This document shows, piece by piece, positions 1-7,053 of a stretch of DNA of 64,000 nt. The position numbers were made by a program, and so were the translations under genes. This DNA comes from a virus: the IMG/VR virus record IMGVR_UViG_3300011113_000747, positions 120,543-184,542 of that record; one strand, given 5' to 3'. The notes beneath the pieces are model-generated. The model made no database searches. It saw nothing but the letters and a program-made list of their open reading frames with translations, and was not told the DNA's origin. The stretch's first letter is position 1. Every line of letters begins with the position of its first letter.

Positions 1-2
1 AC

Positions 3-458
3 GATAAAGGTAATAATCAAGTGTGCGTTGCACCTTCACCTACTAGTTCATTTATCACTCAAGAAGGTTATATACCAGGTAGTGTTAGAATCGATACCGA
101 TGGTATATCAAAACCACCATTTTATGATCCTGATTATCAGCCAAATACCTCCTATCTTAATGGGGTATTGGACGCTAACATAGATAACTATGTGGTTGTA
201 CCTATAGGTAGTGATATACCACTCGGAACAAGAGTAAAACTTACAAATACTATAACAAATAAAACTATTAATGCATTTGTGGGTGATAGAGGACCATCAC
301 AGAATGGATTAGGTGAAATGTCTCTTAATGCAGCTCGTGAATTGGGTGTGTGGCCGGTACCTGGAGCTAAAAATTTAAATTCTGCACTGCAAAATCAACC
401 TATTAAATGGGAGTTTGATCTTACATCTCCTAAAGTAATTAAAAAAGATATAAGATAA
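3..458 (+). CDS. GH75-like hydrolase domain protein, C-terminal part (5' end outside window)
   Basis: The reading frame is open to the left edge, so this is the 3' part of a longer gene; the GTG at 21 need not be the start. The visible 150 residues contain DTDG, then LDANIDNYVVVP, then GDRGPSQNGLGEMS followed by an A..LG helix. From memory this is the pattern of glycoside hydrolase family 75 (chitosanase-type) domains, where the Asp of DxDG and the Glu of GE.S are the catalytic candidates. In a phage such a domain would more likely act on cell-wall or capsule glycan. Family assignment is by motif only; the gene ends 3 nt before the convergent gene at 461-925. Confidence 0.5.
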   Translation, partial: DKGNNQVCVAPSPTSSFITQEGYIPGSVRIDTDGISKPPFYDPDYQPNTSYLNGVLDANIDNYVVVPIGSDIPLGTRVKLTNTITNKTINAFVGDRGPSQNGLGEMSLNAARELGVWPVPGAKNLNSALQNQPIKWEFDLTSPKVIKKDIR

Positions 459-460
459 GA

Positions 461-925
461 TTAACCAATATCGGTAGGTGTTACATCTCTGATATTTTCA
501 CTATCTGCAATAAGCTGTTTCATTAAATCTTCTCTAGAAAGAAGTAGTCTAGTCTGATTATCTTGGATATTCATCTCTTTACGAGCTTTAATATCCATTT
601 CTTTAAGTTCAACAGAAGTCTTAATCTTCTCTTTAGATTGTAATAGCTTATTCAATGACTCTAGAGCTGCTGATGACGCTTTAACTACTTCAGCAAATGC
701 TAATATTTCTCTATCACTAGCACCAGCTTGAATATAATCTTTAAGATTTTCAACTGCCTCCATTGATTGTGTTACCAACGTAGCAGAGTTATCAAGTACA
801 AATTTTTCCAAGTTTTCAGCTGCTAACTCGGTTTTTGTAGATTGGGGTGGTTTGGTTGTTAGAGATGATTGTAATTGATCTAGTATTGAATCGCCTATTT
901 TCTCTAATTCGTCATCATTTTCCAT
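461..925 (-). CDS. Putative small terminase subunit (gp16-like)
   Basis: A 154-residue, highly charged, all-helical protein. Residues about 55-105 form two long helices joined by a short turn (AGASDRE), followed by an extended Lys/Glu-rich helix. This helical hairpin is the shape of the oligomerisation core of T4 gp16, which recognises DNA for packaging, but I see no decisive motif. The start is fixed by a late promoter box (TAAATA at 932-937, read on the minus strand) 6 nt before the ATG. It could also be another coiled-coil virion or scaffold protein. Confidence 0.4.
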   Translation of the reverse strand: MENDDELEKIGDSILDQLQSSLTTKPPQSTKTELAAENLEKFVLDNSATLVTQSMEAVENLKDYIQAGASDREILAFAEVVKASSAALESLNKLLQSKEKIKTSVELKEMDIKARKEMNIQDNQTRLLLSREDLMKQLIADSENIRDVTPTDIG

Positions 926-940
926 TTAAATTATTTAGTT
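926..940 (-). promoter_or_regulatory. Late promoter of the 461-925 gene
   Basis: On the minus strand ACTAAATA is followed by 6 nt and the ATG at 925. Confidence 0.6.
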
Positions 941-942
941 GG

Positions 943-970
943 TTGATTTCAAAAACAACTATGGTATAAT
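943..970 (+). promoter_or_regulatory. Sigma70-type promoter of dut
   Basis: TTGATT (943-948), 16-nt spacer, TATAAT (965-970), 6 nt, ATG at 977. It lacks the AGGAAA spacer element of most early promoters. Confidence 0.7.
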
Positions 971-976
971 TAGTTT

Positions 977-1429
977 ATGAACGAAGAAAGTTATCAACCA
1001 CCGAATTATAAGTTAGTTTTTGAAAAGACACACCCTGATGCAAAGCTTCCAGTGAAGAATCATGATAATGATACAGGCTTTGATGTATTTTGTGTAGAAG
1101 ATAAATTAATCCCAGCTAGAGGTTCTGCAGTTGTTGATGTTGGTCTTAAATTTGCAAACATCCCTCATGGATATTGGGTAAAGGTTGAAGGTCGATCTGG
1201 TCTTGGATTTAAGCATGGTATTATTCCGCATCCTGGTATTATCGATAACGGTTACAGAGGTAATGCTGGTATTAAACTTTACAATCAAACTGATATTGAT
1301 TACAATGTAAAGGCTGGTGATCGTATTGCTCAGTTTGTTCTTTACCCGCTTGTCTCTTGTCATGTAGAGTTTGGTGAGGTGCAAGAAACATCTCGTGGTG
1401 AAAAAGGTTTTGGATCTTCAGGAAATTAA
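977..1429 (+). CDS. dut: dUTPase (dUTP diphosphatase)
   Basis: Hydrolyses dUTP to dUMP and pyrophosphate, keeping uracil out of phage DNA and feeding thymidylate synthesis. All five trimeric-dUTPase motifs are present in order: DTGFDVF (32-38), EGRSGLG (71-77), the PGIIDNGYRGN block (86-96) with the catalytic Asp, GDRIAQFVL (114-122), and the C-terminal RGEKGFGSSG (140-149) that closes over the substrate. The 150-residue length is normal. It has its own promoter and would be read from a leaderless transcript. Confidence 0.95.
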   Translation: MNEESYQPPNYKLVFEKTHPDAKLPVKNHDNDTGFDVFCVEDKLIPARGSAVVDVGLKFANIPHGYWVKVEGRSGLGFKHGIIPHPGIIDNGYRGNAGIKLYNQTDIDYNVKAGDRIAQFVLYPLVSCHVEFGEVQETSRGEKGFGSSGN

Positions 1430-1436
1430 TTATACT
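1420..1436 (+). promoter_or_regulatory. Early-type promoter inside the end of dut
   Basis: AGGAAA (1420-1425), N5, TATACT (1431-1436), and an ATG only 2 nt later at 1439. Weaker -10 and shorter gap than the other copies. Confidence 0.4.
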
Positions 1437-1438
1437 AT

Positions 1439-1540
1439 ATGGGAAAGATACAAAAAGTTAAAGAGGTAATTCGTAAAGGATATAAAATTCGCAAAACAGT
1501 TACCATCACCAAAAAACGCGTCACTAAAAAGAAAAAATGA
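1439..1540 (+). CDS. Very small basic protein (33 aa)
   Basis: A 33-codon ORF in the gap between dut and the clamp loader gene, overlapping the latter by ATGA. The product is almost entirely Lys, Arg, Val, Ile and Thr and ends in a Lys run, so it could bind nucleic acid. Support is the promoter-like AGGAAA/TATACT just upstream and the exact overlap junction. No family recognised. Confidence 0.55.
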   Translation: MGKIQKVKEVIRKGYKIRKTVTITKKRVTKKKK

Positions 1541-2466
1541 ATTTAGATAAAATCTGGGTAGAAAAGTATAGACCGAAAACTATTGATGAACTCATTGTTG
1601 AAGAAGATATTAAGTCCATTGTTAGAGACTTTGGTAAAAATGAGCAGATCCCTAATCTGCTTTTTGTTGGTTCACCAGGCACAGGTAAGACTTCTCTTGC
1701 AAAGATTCTAGTTCATGATGTATTGAAATGCAATTATCTTTACATTAATGCATCTGATGAGAATGGTATTGATACTATTCGAAGCAAGGTGAGTAACTTT
1801 GCTCAAACTAGATCGTTTGATGGTAAAGTTAAGGTTGTTATTCTAGATGAGGCTGATGGTATTACTGCTCAAGGTCAGCAAGCTCTTCGTAACTTGATGG
1901 AGAGTTATAGTGGATATACACGTTTTATTCTTACTGCTAACTTCAAGCATAAGATTATTACACCATTGCAATCTCGCTGTCAGAGTCTTAGTCTTAAACC
2001 TTCTGTTGAACAAGCAGTCAAACGTTGTTTCTCTATTCTTAAACAAGAGAATATTGAACTAGAAGATGATCAGAAGAAGAGGTTTGTCGAGTTAGTTAAA
2101 AACTTCTTTCCGGATCTTCGCAAGACAATCAACGAACTTCAGAAGAGTGTTGTAGATGGTAAGCTTGTTATCAAGCATACACATATTGATAACGAAATTA
2201 TCAAGACTATTTGCAATTATGTTAATAGTAAACAAACTTTAGAAGCTCGTAAATACTATATTGCTAACGAAGATAAGTTTCAGAACGATTACCAAACGTT
2301 AATGAAGCAACTTCTTGAATATGTTTATACAGCAGATCTTGCTGAATACAAAAAGAAAGAGATGATTGCTATTATTGCAGAACATCTCTATCGTAGTGTG
2401 TTTGTTGTTGATGGTGAAATTAACTTCTTTGCATGTTTGATTACATGTGAGAAAGTTATACCATAA
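1537..2466 (+). CDS. 44: Sliding-clamp loader ATPase subunit (T4 gp44-like)
   Basis: AAA+ ATPase that opens and loads the DNA-polymerase sliding clamp onto primer-template. Walker A is GSPGTGKT (45-52), Walker B with DEAD is at 101-107, and the SRC arginine-finger motif of clamp loaders is at 146-148; the C-terminal 120 residues form the helical collar. Its 309 residues match T4 gp44 (about 320). It overlaps the 33-codon ORF upstream and meets the next gene tail to tail with no spacing. Confidence 0.92.
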   Translation: MNLDKIWVEKYRPKTIDELIVEEDIKSIVRDFGKNEQIPNLLFVGSPGTGKTSLAKILVHDVLKCNYLYINASDENGIDTIRSKVSNFAQTRSFDGKVKVVILDEADGITAQGQQALRNLMESYSGYTRFILTANFKHKIITPLQSRCQSLSLKPSVEQAVKRCFSILKQENIELEDDQKKRFVELVKNFFPDLRKTINELQKSVVDGKLVIKHTHIDNEIIKTICNYVNSKQTLEARKYYIANEDKFQNDYQTLMKQLLEYVYTADLAEYKKKEMIAIIAEHLYRSVFVVDGEINFFACLITCEKVIP

Positions 2467-3159
2467 TTACATATCGTCTAAAGCTTTTTGTAAAAACTTT
2501 ATACCGTCAGCTCTTTGCGCTGGATTTGCCAATAACGCCATTATCTGAGTAAGAGATTTTTGATTACCATCTGTATCTTCTAATTTATAGGTAGAAGCGC
2601 TACCTGGTGGTTGTGTCCAATCACCAATTAAAGCTTTAAGTTTATTTTTCTGTGGTGCAGTAAGTGTGCCAACTGTTTTATATGTATTGATAATATTCTG
2701 CAATGCAACTTTATCACCTGAAGCACCACCACCGCTCATATCTCTCATAGCAAATGCAACTGTAATTGCTTCATTAATGTTTTTATCAGTTATAACAGGG
2801 GCAGCAAGATATGAACTAAGTGCTGGGTCATTTACATCAGCGCGTATTACATTTTTGATAAAATTAGTTACAAATTGTTTATCCGCACCAGTTTTATCAT
2901 TATATTTTACCCGTTTACTTTGTAAAAATAAAGTTTCAAATTGAGCTTTAGCTTTATTAATTTGTTGTTGAGATTCTTGATTTGACTCTATTCGTTCTTT
3001 TGCACCAGCAAAAGCATAACCAAGAATTGGAATATTAGATGCTTTATTAATTAAATTGCTTTTAAATCCCTGAAGCATTCTATCCCCCATACCTTGAGGT
3101 GCCTTTTCAAGCATCTTCACATAGGCTTCAGCGATTAAGTGTTGATCATATCTATTCAT
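2467..3159 (-). CDS. Unknown protein with N-terminal capsid-targeting-like motif
   Basis: A 230-residue helical protein with no recognised family. The N-terminus HLIAEAYVKMLE includes I-A-E followed by A, matching the (L/I)xE|A/G/S site of the T4 gp21 prohead protease. The body includes a Gly-rich stretch (MSGGGASGDK). Its ATG overlaps the stop of the upstream gene at 3156-3743, so the two form a minus-strand operon from the promoter at 3744-3759. A role as a head-internal or core protein is inference. Confidence 0.6.
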   Translation of the reverse strand: MNRYDQHLIAEAYVKMLEKAPQGMGDRMLQGFKSNLINKASNIPILGYAFAGAKERIESNQESQQQINKAKAQFETLFLQSKRVKYNDKTGADKQFVTNFIKNVIRADVNDPALSSYLAAPVITDKNINEAITVAFAMRDMSGGGASGDKVALQNIINTYKTVGTLTAPQKNKLKALIGDWTQPPGSASTYKLEDTDGNQKSLTQIMALLANPAQRADGIKFLQKALDDM

Positions 3160-3743
3160 TTTTTTAACCCCTTTAAATATTCTTTAGTATAAGAATTTAC
3201 CTGCATTGATTTTGTAGCAGGCTTACTTGAAAGAGTAACATTAGTATTACGAAGTTTTCTATCACCAAAACCAAGCTTACCATTACCCTTTACATCAGAG
3301 TTATTAACGTAAGCTTCTTCATCTGATTCGAGCTCTTCTGGCTTGATATTAACCTTATGCTTAATTTCACGTTCAGGTGAAAGTGGGTTGAGATTTGGAT
3401 ATACATCATCTCTAACTAAAAGTGACGGGCAAATGGAAAGATAATCACTATAACGACCTCCAGCTTGGTCTAAGGCAATATCAACAACGAAATCAAATCC
3501 AGAGCTTTGTGGATTCGCTGGGTTAGCATTAGGTTTATAGGATTTAACATTAACAATACGCATGTTAAGACCTGAGCTAATCATGTTATCAATAATTGTT
3601 TTAATATCATCATTAAGCTCTTTATATGCTTCTTTAGACTTAAAGCCGTCGCTAAACTTCACGTAATCTCCAACGAGAAAACCACCATTACGCTGATATC
3701 TTTGATATACAGATTCAAAAAGCTTGATAAATTTCTTTTCCAT
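3156..3743 (-). CDS. Unknown, probable late virion-related protein
   Basis: 195 residues; the N-terminus KLFESVYQRYQRNGGFLVGD resembles a family of unnamed proteins in T4-like marine phages as I remember them. L-F-E|S near residue 10 fits a gp21-type cleavage site. The C-terminal third is polar and basic (NTNVTLSS.., KEYLKGLKK). Expressed from the late promoter at 3744-3759 and coupled to the gene downstream. Confidence 0.6.
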   Translation of the reverse strand: MEKKFIKLFESVYQRYQRNGGFLVGDYVKFSDGFKSKEAYKELNDDIKTIIDNMISSGLNMRIVNVKSYKPNANPANPQSSGFDFVVDIALDQAGGRYSDYLSICPSLLVRDDVYPNLNPLSPEREIKHKVNIKPEELESDEEAYVNNSDVKGNGKLGFGDRKLRNTNVTLSSKPATKSMQVNSYTKEYLKGLKK

Positions 3744-3759
3744 TATGATTATATTTATG
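3744..3759 (-). promoter_or_regulatory. Late promoter, minus-strand arm of a divergent pair
   Basis: Minus strand: CATAAATA (TAAATA at 3752-3757), then 8 nt, then the ATG at 3743. The longest gap among the late set. Confidence 0.65.
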
Positions 3760-3765
3760 GCTTTT

Positions 3766-3778
3766 CATAAATAATCAT
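3766..3778 (+). promoter_or_regulatory. Late promoter, plus-strand arm of a divergent pair
   Basis: CATAAATA (TAAATA at 3768-3773), 5 nt, ATG at 3779. The two divergent boxes share a 35-bp intergenic space. Confidence 0.7.
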
Positions 3779-5251
3779 ATGACATTTGCAGAATTAGCTC
3801 AGAAAATTATCGGTGAAGCAACTACTCCTGATCCAAGAGGTTTAAGAACATCACGCGTCGGCGCTAGTGATTTCAATCCAATTATTAGACCAGATAAAGA
3901 TAGAGGTCTTAAAGCAGGTAAGGATGCTCCAGGAGCAGGTGGTGTCGCTGCTAAAAAGCAACTTAGAAATGCTTTTAGGTTACTCCGAAATGATTCAGAT
4001 CTTTCTTCAGAAGTTAATGACATTCTTGCTGATTATGCAAGCAAAAGAATGAGTATTAGCCATGAAGATGAAGTGGTTATCAGAAACAATATTGCTAATA
4101 TTGACGATAACTCTGCAAAACTTAACAATTATGCTAAAGCTTTGCAGGATCACAATGAAGGTAAAGCTGTTCTCTCTGATCCAGATAATGTAAAATCAAA
4201 GATTCAAGGTCTTAAAGGTGAAATTGCTGATAAAAAAGCTGAACTCAAAGCAGTTCTTGATAAGGTTGAGTTTTATGCAGAAGATAATGAAGTATTAGAA
4301 CAAAATCTTCGTAAAAAACTTACAAGGGTTGTTAAGCAAGCAGCTCAAAAATTAATTGACAAACTTTCAACACCACAACAACAAGTTTCACAAGTCACAT
4401 CACTTGATCAACTTGATAAGTTAGTTGCAACTGATGAAGAATTACAGCAACAAGAAACAAAATTAGCTGTATTGAAGAGCTTAACAGATGAAAGTCCACA
4501 AAATAACATCTTGTTACGTTTCTTAGATTTATTTCTTAACAAATATGAAGATTACAAGAGTGGTTTATCAATGTCTGGTCCGCTTGCTACCATTGAACTT
4601 AACAAAGAGTTTAACAGATTACCACTTTCAGTGTTTGCTAACTTCTATAATTCATCTGTGAAGGATGCATCTGAAATTAAGTTACTTCCTGCATCTAAAG
4701 GAACACAAGCACTTTCAGGTGGCTTCAGAGGCTCACAAGCTGGTAAGAAAGCTGTTAGCCCTGTTGTTATGCAAGCTAAGAAATTACTTGATGGTAATTT
4801 TGGCTCTGGTCAACAAGGTGCTATGCTAAGTGCACTTAGCATGTTCAATAAGGGTGGTGCTGGTCCAAAAACAATGGAAAAGCTTCGTGCTATTGCTAAT
4901 GATATTATCAATGGTGTTGAAGGTTCACCTGCTAGACTTGCAAGTATTGTATATGGTAACGAAGGTCCAATCACTGAATCATTCAATGATCTTGTAGAAC
5001 ATTATCTTACAGAAGCTAAGAAAGGCGCTCGTTGCACTAAGGTTACAGGGCAGCAAGCTTCTTCACGCTCAGATAAGAAATATATGAGATGCGCGAGAGT
5101 TGATGGTAAGCTTAAGAGAATTCACTATGGTGATCCAAACTTAAGAATCAAGAAGTCCAATCCTAAGAAGCGTAAGTCTTTTAGAGCACGTCATAAGTGC
5201 TCATCTGCTAAACCAGGTACCGCTAAGTATTACTCTTGCAAGAATTGGTAA
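3779..5251 (+). CDS. Putative capsid-internal protein with basic Cys-rich C-terminus
   Basis: 490 residues. The N-terminus (ELAQKIIGEATT) contains I-G-E|A and the region before the tail contains HYLTEAKKG with L-T-E|A; both fit the T4 prohead protease consensus. Residues 130-220 are predicted coiled coil. The last 75 residues (from GARCTKVTG to SCKNW) are strongly basic with paired Cys, a tail I know from several unnamed T4-like phage proteins, perhaps metal- or DNA-binding. A scaffold, core or DNA-condensing role is inferred from the late promoter and neighbours. Confidence 0.6.
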   Translation: MTFAELAQKIIGEATTPDPRGLRTSRVGASDFNPIIRPDKDRGLKAGKDAPGAGGVAAKKQLRNAFRLLRNDSDLSSEVNDILADYASKRMSISHEDEVVIRNNIANIDDNSAKLNNYAKALQDHNEGKAVLSDPDNVKSKIQGLKGEIADKKAELKAVLDKVEFYAEDNEVLEQNLRKKLTRVVKQAAQKLIDKLSTPQQQVSQVTSLDQLDKLVATDEELQQQETKLAVLKSLTDESPQNNILLRFLDLFLNKYEDYKSGLSMSGPLATIELNKEFNRLPLSVFANFYNSSVKDASEIKLLPASKGTQALSGGFRGSQAGKKAVSPVVMQAKKLLDGNFGSGQQGAMLSALSMFNKGGAGPKTMEKLRAIANDIINGVEGSPARLASIVYGNEGPITESFNDLVEHYLTEAKKGARCTKVTGQQASSRSDKKYMRCARVDGKLKRIHYGDPNLRIKKSNPKKRKSFRARHKCSSAKPGTAKYYSCKNW

Positions 5252-5265
5252 TAACACAACATTTA

Positions 5266-5278
5266 ACTAAATAATAAT
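5266..5278 (+). promoter_or_regulatory. Late promoter of the 5279 operon
   Basis: ACTAAATA (TAAATA at 5268-5273), 5 nt, ATG at 5279. Confidence 0.7.
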
Positions 5279-5917
5279 ATGCCAGCAAAATCAGAAAAAC
5301 AACGCAAATTCTTCGGCGCAGTAATGGGTGCTAAAAAGGGTAAAGGTAGTAAGGTAAAAGGTGCTGCTAAAAAGGTAGCTAAAGAAATGCCTGAAAAAGA
5401 GATTAAAAAGTTTCTTAAGAAAGAATCTTATGATGACCTCGTAAATGAATATCTTAAAACCTACCTTCTTGAGATGGACGTAAGACAAGATCCAAGAGAA
5501 GGTTTTGATGGTGATCCATTTGTTGACCCAACTGAAGATATGGGTGAAGGTAAAATGTCGGTTGAAGAAATGCGTGAAGTTGTAGCAAGAGAAGCTGGTG
5601 AAGAAGAAGCTGCTGCAATGTCAGATAACGAAATTCAACGATATTATTATGCTGTTGTTGGTGTACCAGAAGGTAATATTACACCACAAGAAATGTATGA
5701 TGTGGTAGCAGCAGAAGTTGGTGAACAAAAAGCATCAATGATGTCTGGTGAAGAAATTAAACAATATTACTATGATGTTGTTGGTTCTTACCCACCAGAT
5801 GAAGATTACGAAGAAGAGTGTGAAAGCGCTAAGCAGGGTTGTGATTGTGGTGGATGCCCTGCATGCAGCAAAAACGATGAAAATAAGATGCTTAAATTTT
5901 ACGGTTTCTCAAAATGA
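5279..5917 (+). CDS. DUF3008-like basic-N-terminus protein with internal duplication
   Basis: 212 residues in three parts. Residues 1-48 begin PAKSEKQRKFFGAV and are Lys/Gly/Ala-rich, the signature of small DUF3008-type phage proteins. Residues 94-128 and 136-169 are two copies of an acidic module ending in YYY.VVG. Residues 188-196 are a Cys cluster (CDCGGCPAC). The mix of a DNA-like basic head and acidic repeats suggests a structural or packaging role, but no function is known to me. Overlaps the next gene by ATGA. Confidence 0.65.
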   Translation: MPAKSEKQRKFFGAVMGAKKGKGSKVKGAAKKVAKEMPEKEIKKFLKKESYDDLVNEYLKTYLLEMDVRQDPREGFDGDPFVDPTEDMGEGKMSVEEMREVVAREAGEEEAAAMSDNEIQRYYYAVVGVPEGNITPQEMYDVVAAEVGEQKASMMSGEEIKQYYYDVVGSYPPDEDYEEECESAKQGCDCGGCPACSKNDENKMLKFYGFSK

Positions 5918-6291
5918 AAGATTATAACAATACATTCACTAAGTTAATGGAGCAATATGCTGGTGAGTCTCCATATACAAGAGAAGAGCTTGAAGGTCTT
6001 ATCGCCGATTTAAGTGCAATGGTGAACAACCCTGCAGTTAAACTAACAAAAGATCAAGTTGTTGCTAAACTTAAAGGTTATATTAATATGCTTAATGATA
6101 CACCTGAAAATAAGCTTGATATGGAATATCTAGCTAGAGGTACAGGTGAACCAGTAATGGAAGCAAAGCAAAAAAAAACTAAGAAAGACGCTTGCTACCA
6201 TAAAGCAAAAGCTAAGTATGATGTTTTTCCAAGTGCTTATGCTAGTGGGTATATCTCCAAATGCCGTAAGCGTAAAGGTAAAATAAAATGA
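5914..6291 (+). CDS. Small phage protein with SAYASGYISKCRK tail motif
   Basis: 125 residues. The C-terminus carries CYHKAKAKYDVFPSAYASG and then KCRKRKGK, a short basic motif I have seen at the ends of many T4-like and marine phage proteins and that has no assigned function. The N-terminus KLMEQYAGE is helical. Coupled by ATGA to both neighbours, so co-expressed from the late promoter at 5266. Confidence 0.6.
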   Translation: MKDYNNTFTKLMEQYAGESPYTREELEGLIADLSAMVNNPAVKLTKDQVVAKLKGYINMLNDTPENKLDMEYLARGTGEPVMEAKQKKTKKDACYHKAKAKYDVFPSAYASGYISKCRKRKGKIK

Positions 6292-6542
6292 TTACGTTTG
6301 CTGAATTTTTTACTGAGAATCTTCGCGATTGGTTCAAATCACATCGCGATCCTAAAACTGGTAAAAAATTCAAAGGGTGGATTAATTGTAAAACAGGAGG
6401 CCCTTGTGGTAGAAATAATACTAATAAAGGGTCTTACCCTGCATGTAGACCTACTAGACAGCAGTGTAAAAAAATAAAAGGTAAGATGTATAAGAAAAAA
6501 GGACCAAAACGTGTCCAATGGAAGAGTAAGAAGAAAGACTAG
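6288..6542 (+). CDS. Small basic Cys protein (WINCKTGGPCGR motif)
   Basis: 84 residues, mostly Lys, Arg, Gly and Cys, with WINCKTGGPCGR and YPACRPTRQQCKK giving four Cys in two pairs, plausibly a small metal knuckle. The N-terminus MITFAEFFTENLRDW resembles that of the 490-aa protein at 3779. Last gene of this late operon. Confidence 0.6.
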   Translation: MITFAEFFTENLRDWFKSHRDPKTGKKFKGWINCKTGGPCGRNNTNKGSYPACRPTRQQCKKIKGKMYKKKGPKRVQWKSKKKD

Positions 6543-6545
6543 TCA

Positions 6546-6558
6546 TTAAATAATATAA
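6546..6558 (+). promoter_or_regulatory. Late promoter of the baseplate operon
   Basis: TTAAATA (TAAATA at 6547-6552), 6 nt, ATG at 6559. It precedes gp25, gp6 and the following tail gene, which overlap each other. Confidence 0.7.
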
Positions 6559-7053
6559 ATGGCAGTCAAATTAGACTTTTTACAACCTAGTGATTTTTCG
6601 AGGAATCTCGCAGATAATACTTACCTGTTTAAAGATCTTGCTCTTGACCTTGAACTGGAATATGCTAATACAGTTGAGCTTTTATCTCAACCTACGTTTA
6701 ACGATGCAAAAGCAATATATGATACTGAATCAGTATTACAATCGTTACGTAATATTTTTAACACCCTACCAGGACAAAAAATTCTAAATCCAACTTTTGG
6801 TTTAGACTTAAGAAGTTTTTTATTTAACCAGGCAAACAATAGAACAGGGTATGTTTTAGCTTTAACTATAAGTAAGCAGTTACCTATATTGGAACCTAGA
6901 ATTTCAATCACTAGTGTGGATGTTGATGTGTTTCCTGATGATCTTACATATGAAGTAAACATTTTTTTCAGGATCCCAAGCTTAGAAACCACACCATCTA
7001 AGCCACTAAATATTAAGGTTCAATTTAACAAAAACGGATTTACAATTGTATGA
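6559..7053 (+). CDS. 25: Baseplate wedge protein, gp25-like
   Basis: 164 residues, slightly longer than T4 gp25. Family hallmarks are the central LPGQKILNPTFGLDLRSFLF and the conserved EPR of LEPRISITSVDV, followed by a beta-rich end. gp25 is part of the baseplate wedge core where sheath assembly starts. It overlaps the gp6-like gene by 4 nt, the same gene order as in many contractile tails. Confidence 0.88.
   Translation: MAVKLDFLQPSDFSRNLADNTYLFKDLALDLELEYANTVELLSQPTFNDAKAIYDTESVLQSLRNIFNTLPGQKILNPTFGLDLRSFLFNQANNRTGYVLALTISKQLPILEPRISITSVDVDVFPDDLTYEVNIFFRIPSLETTPSKPLNIKVQFNKNGFTIV

Noticed and set aside
1106-1384. Minus-strand frame inside dut
   Set aside because: Lies fully within a gene with all five dUTPase motifs; composition is that of an antisense frame.
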